The translations under genes and the position numbers were made by a program. The notes beneath the pieces are model-generated. The model saw nothing but the letters and a program-made list of their open reading frames with translations, was not told the DNA's origin and made no database searches. A DNA stretch of 64,000 bases. It comes from Anaerolineales bacterium. Its GTDB lineage: Bacteria > Chloroflexota > Anaerolineae > 4572-78 > J111. The DNA lies in the NCBI GenBank assembly GCA_020634935.1, contig JACKAT010000016.1:38744-102743 (forward strand), in the 5' to 3' direction. Each line of letters begins with the position of its first letter. Position 1 is the stretch's first letter. Positions 54,791-62,715 of this stretch are shown here, in pieces.

Positions 54791-55642
54791 CTATGAGGGT
54801 GCGTTTTTAAGAACAATCGGCATGTAAGAATGATAAATAGAGCCAATTCGTATCGTACTAATGACGGCATCATCGATATAAATTGAATTAGGGGCAGGTA
54901 TAACGTCATTGCCATAATTATTGACACTCCAGGTTTGAAACCCGTCGGCCTGTTTGGTTTTGACGTTCTGTTCATTTAATATTTCGATCCCATCTTGCCA
55001 GACGATGATCTGCCCGTCATAGGCTCCTGATTGCTTTAGATAAGCTTCAAGATGAAACCACTCCCCAACAGGTACGGTGGTCAAATTTTGATAATACTGC
55101 ACAGCATCAAGCCCATCGCCAGCATGAGGCCCAGGTTCCGGACCCTTCCAAATGGGAACAATACGCAGCCTTTTGTCGGGCATATCTCTCACATCTAGCT
55201 TCCAATATACCCTGGCCGGCTCACCTTCGGGGGCGGCCATAAATTGAAAGATATTCCAGAATGTACCGACCTCAACGTATTGGGGAATGTAGAACCAGGC
55301 GCTGTAGTAATATGTTTCGCCGCTGACCGGCTCTGGTTTGCGAAATTGCCGGCAGCCTGAGTCCATATTGATAGAGTAAATGGTCAACTTCATTGAATAT
55401 TGACCGGAATGCGCCTGTTCGGTACTAACGCCATTAGGGGGCCTAAAGCATAACCCTGTATCTACTTCGACGGACGAGAAGTTATTATCAATTCTCCACT
55501 GCGACAGGTCGCCGGTTTCCACATCAGCCGACCACACAATTGGACCCGAGGCGCTGACATTGGGAGCAACCCCTATTGATGTTAAACAGGCAACGATTAA
55601 TATCAGACTAATTCGTAGCCAGAGTAAATGCTTGAAGCTCAT
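54791..55642 (-). CDS. Secreted polysaccharide-lyase-like protein, paralogue
   Basis: A 283-residue paralogue of the 53754-54728 product. It has a signal peptide (LRISLILIVACLTSIGVAPNVSA) rather than a lipobox, so it should be secreted and soluble. The same motif series is present (GDLSQW, EQAHSGQYSMKL, CRQFRKPE, YYYSAWFYIP, FWNIFQF, WFHLEAYLKQS, VWQDGIEILNEQN, IYIDDAVIST). The C terminus ends in SYMPIVLKNA, similar to the tail of the three subtilases. The ATG at 55642 has AAAGGAT upstream; the gap to the next gene is 62 bases. The position between the sulfotransferase and glycan genes suggests turnover or modification of an acidic, perhaps sulfated, exopolysaccharide; this is inference. Confidence 0.72.
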   Translation of the reverse strand: MSFKHLLWLRISLILIVACLTSIGVAPNVSASGPIVWSADVETGDLSQWRIDNNFSSVEVDTGLCFRPPNGVSTEQAHSGQYSMKLTIYSINMDSGCRQFRKPEPVSGETYYYSAWFYIPQYVEVGTFWNIFQFMAAPEGEPARVYWKLDVRDMPDKRLRIVPIWKGPEPGPHAGDGLDAVQYYQNLTTVPVGEWFHLEAYLKQSGAYDGQIIVWQDGIEILNEQNVKTKQADGFQTWSVNNYGNDVIPAPNSIYIDDAVISTIRIGSIYHSYMPIVLKNAPS

Positions 55643-55719
55643 TTAGATCCTTTACCTAATCTGTTCCTGCGAAAACGACTGGTAACTAGATAAGCACTAC
55701 AGCCAGGCCTATGCCCCAA

Positions 55720-56514
55720 TTAATTATCTACGCTGTCTCGTAAAAAACTATCTTGTGGCTCTATTACCTCTTTATCACAAACGATGTTATAACCGAATTT
55801 TGTCACCAAATCGTGATCGAGATATTGATTGATAATAGTTAAAGTTGATGAATCCAGCTTATCTTTCCATTTTTCCTCTAGATAGTAGCGCTGGTAATAA
55901 TCAAAATCCTTTTCGTAATCCTTTTTGGTGGATTGAATAACATTCACAAATAAACCAAATCGTCTTGGCACATTATATTTTAGGGCAATCTCATCAATGA
56001 CTGCTTCCGGTTTGGCCAATAGATCTTCGTAACGTAAGTTGCAGGCGGTTGCAAAATTATTGAGTTTGAGATAGGCTCGATTTTTTTCATTCCACATTAC
56101 AATCGGATTCTGGAACGGCCCGGCGTGATTTTCCCGACCAACCGGCTGCCAGGGCGAACGTAAAAATGAATTAAAGTCATCCCAAGTTTTTTCGTGGTTA
56201 TGCGGGCGCCGATACAACGATAACAACCAGGAGTAGGGATTCTTGGTGAGGGTTAAAAACAGGACATGGCTAATATCTACATTTTTCAATTCTTCAGCAC
56301 TGGGAGCCAATCTATGTTTCCAGCCCAAATTTTGACGAAACGTTACTCCCCAATAAATATCCATCAACGATTCGTGATTACGGATAAGCTTGCGGAGCCC
56401 TCGGGGTTCACCCCATCTTAATACGGTTACATCTAGATTGCGCCAGAGCAATTTAGCTAAATATCTTGATCCGGTATTTCTTTCGGCATAAATCTTAACC
56501 TTAAGTTTGGCCAT
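55720..56514 (-). CDS. Sulfotransferase-like protein
   Basis: 264 residues from the ATG at 56514 (a TTG at 56529 would add five). The N terminus KVKIYAERNTGSRYLAKLLW has the same turn as the PAPS loop of sulfotransferases, with ERNTGSRYL in place of the usual PRSGTTL. A second block, VLFLTLTKNPYSWLLSLYRR (~95-115), matches the 3'-phosphate site, and NLRYEDLLAKPE is the usual later motif. The family is the divergent, heparan-sulfate-type group often found in surface glycan loci. Neighbours are lyase-like proteins and a FemAB-like transferase. The acceptor is unknown; activity is likely but not certain because the loop is atypical. Confidence 0.7.
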   Translation of the reverse strand: MAKLKVKIYAERNTGSRYLAKLLWRNLDVTVLRWGEPRGLRKLIRNHESLMDIYWGVTFRQNLGWKHRLAPSAEELKNVDISHVLFLTLTKNPYSWLLSLYRRPHNHEKTWDDFNSFLRSPWQPVGRENHAGPFQNPIVMWNEKNRAYLKLNNFATACNLRYEDLLAKPEAVIDEIALKYNVPRRFGLFVNVIQSTKKDYEKDFDYYQRYYLEEKWKDKLDSSTLTIINQYLDHDLVTKFGYNIVCDKEVIEPQDSFLRDSVDN

Positions 56515-56573
56515 CTTTCTCTGCCCCAACGGTTTTTTATTTATTCACTTGCATCCAGCTGTGACTACCCCTA

Positions 56574-57653
56574 CTAAACAAAAAACCTGTAAAGAGCTGC
56601 CCCGGCCTTTTCCGTGATCGCATCGGGGACTGTGTTGTCGGTAAAGAGTTCCGTAAGTTGAGGGAGTAGACGTTGTATTTGTTTTTGTCGGTCAGCCGGC
56701 TGGCTAATAGTGGCTGAGACCGCATTGGATGATAAGTCTTTATCGGCTTCGTATCGTAAAAAGAAAATTGTCTTTTCTTCTGTTGCAAATTTGCGTTTGT
56801 AGCGAATCAACCCCTCTTGATCCCAATCGCTCAGACCAAAATCCAGATGGGTATAACCCTGCGCCTTAGCATAGTTGATTCCTTCCCAAATCAGTAGATC
56901 ATTGGGTCTACCGGAGAGTGTTGTGGATGCCGAAGCGTTGAATTTGTAGTACAATCCATCTTGCCACTCCAGAAACATAACCCCGCCGATAATGTCATTA
57001 TTATCAATGGCCAGCATCAAAACCCCATTTTGTGTCTCAATAAACTGGTCCCAGATATGCTCGAAAAAATTATAGGGTTGAGCCAAGAGGCGGTATTTGT
57101 ACTTGCGCACTTGGAGATGCAGGGTAAAAAAGGCGCGCAACTCTTCTTTCCGGCTGGCCCGACGCACCACGATGCCATTCTGCTGGGCCTTCCTAATAGC
57201 TCGTCTGGCAGAACTGTGCAGACCCTGCCACAGGGTGTCTAGACCGGGCTGTAAATCCAGACCGTGCCATTTGGTCTGGTTGAACAACTTCAACCGCTCA
57301 TCGGCTAATGGGATTTGATTATGTACGCAGCGAATAACAAACGGACAACACTCCTGCGCCACGGGGTTGATTAATTCGGTCCACTGCTCCAAACTACTTA
57401 CCAGCGGATCGCAGTAATCTGAAAAGGGCATGGTCACCAGGCGTGTTCCTCTGATATCCTCGATCCGGCAAAAGGTGAGCCCGGCTTGGGGTTCGCCTGT
57501 CGAATCGAGCAGCACATAGGCTTGCACCTTTAGACCATACGTCTCCTCTAAGACCCGAATCCAGCCAGGAGTATGAAAAACGCTGCTTTGATAACGATTA
57601 ATTAATTTGAGCCAAAGCGGATCCTGCTGAGGATCGATACAAGTTATGTTCAT
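56574..57653 (-). CDS. FemAB/GNAT-like acyl or aminoacyl transferase
   Basis: I chose ATG 57653; a TTG two codons earlier is also possible. Of 359 residues, the middle part has LWQGLHSSARRAIRKAQQNG (~140-160), a pattern seen in FemAB-type and BioF2-like acetyltransferases, and later NDIIGGVMFLEWQDGLYYKF and GYTHLDFGLSDWDQEGLIRY, typical of the second GNAT-like fold in this group. Such proteins in exopolysaccharide loci (the FemAB group linked with PEP-CTERM/XrtA regions) are thought to acylate glycans or lipids. It sits between the sulfotransferase and the flippase, all in one direction. Confidence 0.72.
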   Translation of the reverse strand: MNITCIDPQQDPLWLKLINRYQSSVFHTPGWIRVLEETYGLKVQAYVLLDSTGEPQAGLTFCRIEDIRGTRLVTMPFSDYCDPLVSSLEQWTELINPVAQECCPFVIRCVHNQIPLADERLKLFNQTKWHGLDLQPGLDTLWQGLHSSARRAIRKAQQNGIVVRRASRKEELRAFFTLHLQVRKYKYRLLAQPYNFFEHIWDQFIETQNGVLMLAIDNNDIIGGVMFLEWQDGLYYKFNASASTTLSGRPNDLLIWEGINYAKAQGYTHLDFGLSDWDQEGLIRYKRKFATEEKTIFFLRYEADKDLSSNAVSATISQPADRQKQIQRLLPQLTELFTDNTVPDAITEKAGAALYRFFV

Positions 57654-57693
57654 TATCAAGTTAACTATTTTCTACCCTTAATTTTCTCACTTG

Positions 57694-59256
57694 TTACCGA
57701 ACCTCAGTAGTTCCAAAGATTTTGGTTCTTTTGGCCACATACCCCATACACCTTTGCAGCGCCCATAGCCCATCTTGCCCCAACAAAAACTGAGGGTTAA
57801 GATAACCTAGAATGAGTAGGCCAATCCCGGTGATCAGACAGGACCCTAGCAGAACCACGACGGGCGGCATAGCCAGGTTTCGCAGCACCGTACTAACCAA
57901 CCATATCTGCGCCAAGGTGATGATTGTTACCAACAGGGCCGGCTGGCAGATAATGAGCAGGTCTCGCCAGGACATTGATAGCAAGGACAGCGTCAACTGC
58001 GCCATTAGCGTAAAGTATATCGCCAGAGCAATAAATACGCCGATGGCTACGCCGGTGATCCCCCAATTTTGCCCAACCAGGGCGCCGATTAAGACGAAAA
58101 GAGCGTACAAACCCTGACGCCAGGCCCGCTTATATACATCTCCGGTGGCTTTGGCGACAGTAGCATTGTTTATTTTACTGGCCCGAAACAGCATGCCGGC
58201 CGCCAAAATCTGGAAGGGAAGTACAACTTCTCCCCACGTCGAGCCAAGCACAACCGAGATAATCTCCGGCGCAAGAACAATGGCCGCCGCACTAAGGGGT
58301 AAATAAAACAATGCGGTCAGAGTCATCCCCCGCCTGTAGACAAGACTCAATTGATCCACATTACCTTGGACTTTGGCCATTGACGGGAATAAGACCTGAT
58401 CAATCACATTCCCAAAAAGACTGACAGGAAACACGAGCAATTGATAGGCGCGGCCGTAAAACCCAAGAGCTTCAGCCCCAAGGCCACGTCCAACAATCAC
58501 GTTGTCACCGTTAACGGCGATATAATTCGTAATATCGTCTAAGGTAAACCCCCCACTAAAATAAACCAATTCACGAAATGCCTCACGGTCGATTTGAGGC
58601 TTCTTGGGATAAGGCTGAACAAACAGTAATATGATCAGGTTAATAATTGATTGGGCCAGAGAGGCTCCAACCAAAGCCCAGGCCCCAAACCCCAACCAAG
58701 CCAAAATTATACCGATGACGCCATAGCCTCCCACATAGGTCACCACATTTATGGCAGCCAATAGGCGAAACTGAAGTTTCCGCCTCAGTAGGGCGGTGGG
58801 AGCAGCGATGAGACCGATAAGGGGAAAAGCCAAGGCGGCAACCCAAAGAATGGGCGTTAAGTTGTCCATCTGAAAAAAACTGGCAATAAGTGGGGCGCTG
58901 ACGGCAATAGCCCCGCCGATAAGCAGGCCAGAAATCGTAAAAATAGTGAGAGCGGTACGAAGATGTCGTTCCTCAAGTTGTGGCCGTTGAATCAGGGCTG
59001 ATGCCATCCCAAATTGGGAAAAAATCTGAGAAAAATTCACCACGACCAAAGCCGCCCCAACCAACCCATAATCCTGCGGCGTCAGCAAACGAGCCAGAAT
59101 CGCTAAGATCAATATTCGCAATACAGCTTGAACGATAGTACCCGAGAACATCCAAAATAGGCCGTTCAAGGTGCGACTGCCCAGACTCTTTTCTGACTGG
59201 TCGTCCTTATTTGAAACGGTGTTAACTGGGTCTGATTTCATTCTGGCTCTTTTCAT
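57694..59256 (-). CDS. Polysaccharide flippase, Wzx/MOP family
   Basis: 520 residues, almost entirely hydrophobic helices (about 12-14). The N terminus LGSRTLNGLFWMFSGTIVQ and RLLTPQDYGLVGAALVVVNF are characteristic of the WzxC-like lipopolysaccharide/exopolysaccharide flippases, as is GRAYQLLVFPVSLFGNVIDQ in the middle. It moves lipid-linked oligosaccharide units across the inner membrane. The ATG at 59256 has AGGA upstream and overlaps the preceding glycosyltransferase gene by 35 bases, so they are coupled. With the O-antigen ligase-like protein at 62716 it points to Wzx/Wzy type assembly. Confidence 0.88.
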   Translation of the reverse strand: MKRARMKSDPVNTVSNKDDQSEKSLGSRTLNGLFWMFSGTIVQAVLRILILAILARLLTPQDYGLVGAALVVVNFSQIFSQFGMASALIQRPQLEERHLRTALTIFTISGLLIGGAIAVSAPLIASFFQMDNLTPILWVAALAFPLIGLIAAPTALLRRKLQFRLLAAINVVTYVGGYGVIGIILAWLGFGAWALVGASLAQSIINLIILLFVQPYPKKPQIDREAFRELVYFSGGFTLDDITNYIAVNGDNVIVGRGLGAEALGFYGRAYQLLVFPVSLFGNVIDQVLFPSMAKVQGNVDQLSLVYRRGMTLTALFYLPLSAAAIVLAPEIISVVLGSTWGEVVLPFQILAAGMLFRASKINNATVAKATGDVYKRAWRQGLYALFVLIGALVGQNWGITGVAIGVFIALAIYFTLMAQLTLSLLSMSWRDLLIICQPALLVTIITLAQIWLVSTVLRNLAMPPVVVLLGSCLITGIGLLILGYLNPQFLLGQDGLWALQRCMGYVAKRTKIFGTTEVR

Positions 59257-60472
59257 AGTTTCCTGTCATCTGTGTCCTAAAAGACTCATACACACTCAAA
59301 AGGTGTTTGATCTGATGGGACCACGACAGTTCCGTTTCTGCCCGCTGCCGACCTATTTGCCCCATCTCCTGGCGTTGTTGGGGATGATCCATCAGCCAGG
59401 CAATTTTTCGGGCAAAATCAAGCTCGTCGTTGGGCGAAGCGTAGAGCGCCGCATTTTGGGCTGTGACGCGGTGCTCAGGCAGGTCAAAGGCCACAATCGG
59501 TTTACCCATCGCAATATATTCAGTCATCTTTATGAACGTAGAGCGATCATTGAACGAATTTGACGGTTCGGGCGCAACGCAGATATCGGCTGTACTCAGG
59601 TAACGCAGCAAATCCGCATGTTCTACAAATCCAGTGAACCAGACAAAATCACTTAACCCTAGCTGTTCGCTCAATGATTTCATCTTATCCCAAGACTTAC
59701 CCCGGCCGATCAAAACACAGAAGAAATCAGTTCTGTTCAGATCATAAATGAGATGACGAATGGCTCTCAACAGATAGTCTACGCCATCATGTAAACCCAT
59801 AGCGCCCACATAGCCGATAATTACATCTGCTTTCTGGCGCAGATCGGGATCAGGGGCTACCGGCCGTAGCAGGTTTAGTTCAGGGCCGTTTCGCACAATA
59901 GTAATCGACTTGGCTGGAATACCTGAACGCTGTATCTCGAGCTGCTTGTACGACTGATTAGTCGAAATAACGCGGTCGGCCAGACGGCAAGATAGTTGCT
60001 CTAACCAAACTAAGACACGGTGGGCCAAACGGAAACGCTGGCCAAAAATGGCCTCGAACATTTCAGGGGCTAAATCATGATGATCAAAGACAAAGCGTTT
60101 GCCGAGTAATTTATAGAATGCAGCAATAAAAGTCAGGATATCGGGGGGATTGTGAATATGAATCACATCGAAACCGGGCCGAAATAGAACATAGAGTGAA
60201 AGCAGAAACATCGCCACCACGGTATAGATGTAGCCCCAGATATACCCAAAAACACTAAATCTGCGGAGCGGGGCCGGGTAACGAAAAACATCGACTCCAT
60301 CAATAGTTTCCCGCCAAGGCTGCTTGGCTCTTTGCGGATACCGAGGGCAGATAACCGATACCTGATAGCCGGCAGCTACCAGAGATGTCGCTTCCCGTCT
60401 GACGCGACCATCATGCGGATAAAGGGAAGTTGCCACCAGCATAAGGACTCGATTACGGACAGATGTATTCAT
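59222..60472 (-). CDS. GT4 family glycosyltransferase
   Basis: A GT-B enzyme of 416 residues. N-terminal domain: LVATSLYPHDGRVRREATSL, VDVFRYPAP and FDVIHIHNPPDILTF, then FDHHDLAPEMFEAIFG. C-terminal domain: TIVRNGPELN, IGYVGAMGLHDGVDYLLRAI and the donor-binding EPSNSFNDRSTFIKMTEYIA (the E-x7-E region), followed by MGKPIVAFDLPEHR. A hydrophobic stretch around 85-110 may bind the membrane. GAGAGGA precedes the ATG. The donor and acceptor sugars cannot be assigned. First of three GT4 genes upstream of the flippase. Confidence 0.88.
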   Translation of the reverse strand: MNTSVRNRVLMLVATSLYPHDGRVRREATSLVAAGYQVSVICPRYPQRAKQPWRETIDGVDVFRYPAPLRRFSVFGYIWGYIYTVVAMFLLSLYVLFRPGFDVIHIHNPPDILTFIAAFYKLLGKRFVFDHHDLAPEMFEAIFGQRFRLAHRVLVWLEQLSCRLADRVISTNQSYKQLEIQRSGIPAKSITIVRNGPELNLLRPVAPDPDLRQKADVIIGYVGAMGLHDGVDYLLRAIRHLIYDLNRTDFFCVLIGRGKSWDKMKSLSEQLGLSDFVWFTGFVEHADLLRYLSTADICVAPEPSNSFNDRSTFIKMTEYIAMGKPIVAFDLPEHRVTAQNAALYASPNDELDFARKIAWLMDHPQQRQEMGQIGRQRAETELSWSHQIKHLLSVYESFRTQMTGNYEKSQNEIRPS

Positions 60473-60560
60473 ACATTCCTCTCATATTTTATGACCTGGT
60501 AGAGCTTACAAGACTTAAAGAGTAATCGCCTTTGGCCGGCGCTAAGACACAACTTCCAAA

Positions 60561-61529
60561 TTACGCTAAAACCTCTTCGTAAATGGCCTGAATCTTGTGG
60601 GCCACACTGTCTAAGCTAAGCCCTTTCCGTTTCAGAGCCGTTCGCCCCTCAACGGGCTGCCGGTTATTTAATGTCTTAACCAACGCCTCAGCCAGAAGCT
60701 GAGGATCGCGAGGACAAACCGTATAACCTACCGCCCCGTTTAATAGTTCGCAGGTATCACCAACCGGAACTGATACCACGGGTAAATTACAGGCCATGGC
60801 TTCTTTGACCACATTGGGTGACCCTTCTATAAAAGAGGTCATCAGCATCGCCTCACAAGCATTCATATAAAGAGGCACTGTTTTGACGGCTACGCCACGT
60901 AGGGGAACCAGTTGAAGCGGCTCACCCATTGTCTGGATAGCGCCCGAGACAGCGGCCTGAGCCAGAGGAAACCCTTTACGCGAATCATCGGGATTGCCGG
61001 CAAAAAGGATGTACCGTTTATCTTCAGCCCAACCCAATTTCGCTTTGGCTTGTGATCGATCCATTGGTGAATAAGCCTGTAAATCGACCCCATTAGGGAT
61101 AATATAGGATTTGACCGGTTTGACCACCTCAGCCATCTCGGCTGATTTAACAATGACGGCATCGACCATGCCAGCCAACCAGCGATCCAGCCGAACGACC
61201 AGCTTACTGAACGGTCGAATTTTACCCTGTGCGTTGGGTGATCCCAAAATATCGCTGCCCATAAAGGAAACAACCACCGGTTTGCTAAACTGGGCTCGCG
61301 CCAGCCAGCCACAGTAGCCATAGTGGGCATGGATTAGATCAGTATGGGCCATACGTTGGTATAACGTGGGTAGGTACTGTAAGTATTTTAATTTAGAAAC
61401 CCCAATAATTTCTAAAACATCCACCTGAATACCTAAGGCTCGCAACGACTCAATCTGGTATACTAAGGGGGTCATCGTATTAGGGCGAGTAGCGGTGGGC
61501 AGTGGAATGGTAACAATTAAGATACGCAT
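60561..61529 (-). CDS. GT4 family glycosyltransferase
   Basis: 322 residues, GT-B fold. DLIHAHYGYCGWLARAQFSK and VVVSFMGSDILGSPNAQGKI in the acceptor domain; IIPNGVDLQAYSPMDRSQAK at the hinge; EAMLMTSFIEGSPNVVKEAM with the E-x7-E donor motif and PVVSVPVGDTCELL in the C domain. GAGGA five bases before the ATG. It follows the next GT4 gene (61562) with a gap of 32 bases in transcript order, indicating one operon. Specificity unknown. Confidence 0.88.
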   Translation of the reverse strand: MRILIVTIPLPTATRPNTMTPLVYQIESLRALGIQVDVLEIIGVSKLKYLQYLPTLYQRMAHTDLIHAHYGYCGWLARAQFSKPVVVSFMGSDILGSPNAQGKIRPFSKLVVRLDRWLAGMVDAVIVKSAEMAEVVKPVKSYIIPNGVDLQAYSPMDRSQAKAKLGWAEDKRYILFAGNPDDSRKGFPLAQAAVSGAIQTMGEPLQLVPLRGVAVKTVPLYMNACEAMLMTSFIEGSPNVVKEAMACNLPVVSVPVGDTCELLNGAVGYTVCPRDPQLLAEALVKTLNNRQPVEGRTALKRKGLSLDSVAHKIQAIYEEVLA

Positions 61530-61561
61530 TTAATCCTCAAAAATGGGAAGGAGCATTGTTT

Positions 61562-62647
61562 TTATGACTTACTTTTACCGTTAACCGTAGCCTCATAAAC
61601 AACTTTTGTTTTTTGAGCCACTGACTTTGCTGACCATTCCGTTTCCAGTTTATGCTTCCCATTAGCGCCCAGTTGATGACGCAGTGCTTTATCTTGCAAC
61701 AACTGTATAATTTTATCGGCTAAGACGTGTTCATTTCGGGGGGGTACGAGAAACCCGGTCTGACCATGATCAACTTGCTCAGGTAATCCGCCCACAGCGG
61801 TGGCGATAACCGGCTTTCCAAAAGTATAGGCAATCGGAATAACGCCACTTTGGGTGGCCTCAAGGTAGGGCAGCACCACCAGGCTGGCCTGCCGAAACAG
61901 GTCAGAGCGTTCCTCTTCTGAGACATACTCATTGCGGATAAGGAATCTTTCAGGATGAACCATCATCTCCTGATATCGACTAATATCCTCTCCTCGGCCA
62001 GCAATCATTATTTTTGTCTTAGGGTGTTGTGCCGTTATCATCGGTTCCGCTTTGATCAGATATTCTAAGCCTTTATATTCCCAAATCCGACCAAAAAATA
62101 AGATCAGATTTTCATCTTCGGCAACATTTGTGCCTAATCTAGTATCACCAATCCGAACATGGGGGATAACATGAATTTTCTCAGGAGCTATCCCCAATCT
62201 TTCCGTAGCCATTTGGGCCATCTGAGTCGTATGCACAATAATTTGATTGGCTCGTCTAAACCCAAAATCTAAAATTTTCTGCGGCGTCTTTTGGGAGGCT
62301 TTATCGCCCAAGTGGTGTTTAGGATCATGAATAGTCATCACCAATGGATATTGCTTTAACAACGGTAAAGCAAAATTAAACCACAGATGGCCGTGTTGCA
62401 TGTGGATCACATCCGGATTAAACGCTTTGATCATTTGCACAATTTTATACGCCGTCCGCAACTGTTGGATAGGATGCCGAAATCGAGTTTTATCAAAGGG
62501 TTTAAAGTTCACGGGTTGATCCAGTCGATGAAAATGTTCTGCCCAGGGGCGAGGCCCAAACAAGCATACATCCATCTCTTGGCTCAGAGCCATAGTTAGT
62601 CTCATACAATATTCGGCCCACTTATATGAAAGAAAGGCGACCTTCAA
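61562..62647 (-). CDS. GT4 family glycosyltransferase
   Basis: 361 residues, GT-B fold. PDVIHMQHGHLWFNFALPLL and VMTIHDPKHHLGD in the acceptor half; HVIPHVRIGDTR at the hinge; LILFFGRIWEYKGLEYLIKA; SLVVLPYLEATQSGVIPIAY and KPVIATAVGGLPEQV near the donor site. The start is a TTG at 62647 with GGGAG eight bases upstream; no in-frame ATG is closer than residue 15. It probably adds one sugar of the exopolysaccharide repeat unit; specificity unknown. Confidence 0.85.
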   Translation of the reverse strand: MKVAFLSYKWAEYCMRLTMALSQEMDVCLFGPRPWAEHFHRLDQPVNFKPFDKTRFRHPIQQLRTAYKIVQMIKAFNPDVIHMQHGHLWFNFALPLLKQYPLVMTIHDPKHHLGDKASQKTPQKILDFGFRRANQIIVHTTQMAQMATERLGIAPEKIHVIPHVRIGDTRLGTNVAEDENLILFFGRIWEYKGLEYLIKAEPMITAQHPKTKIMIAGRGEDISRYQEMMVHPERFLIRNEYVSEEERSDLFRQASLVVLPYLEATQSGVIPIAYTFGKPVIATAVGGLPEQVDHGQTGFLVPPRNEHVLADKIIQLLQDKALRHQLGANGKHKLETEWSAKSVAQKTKVVYEATVNGKSKS

Positions 62648-62715
62648 AGTAACTTACTCCCATCATCATTTTGATCGTTCAACTGATGGCGTTATAAATC
62701 AATTGAACTGTAATT

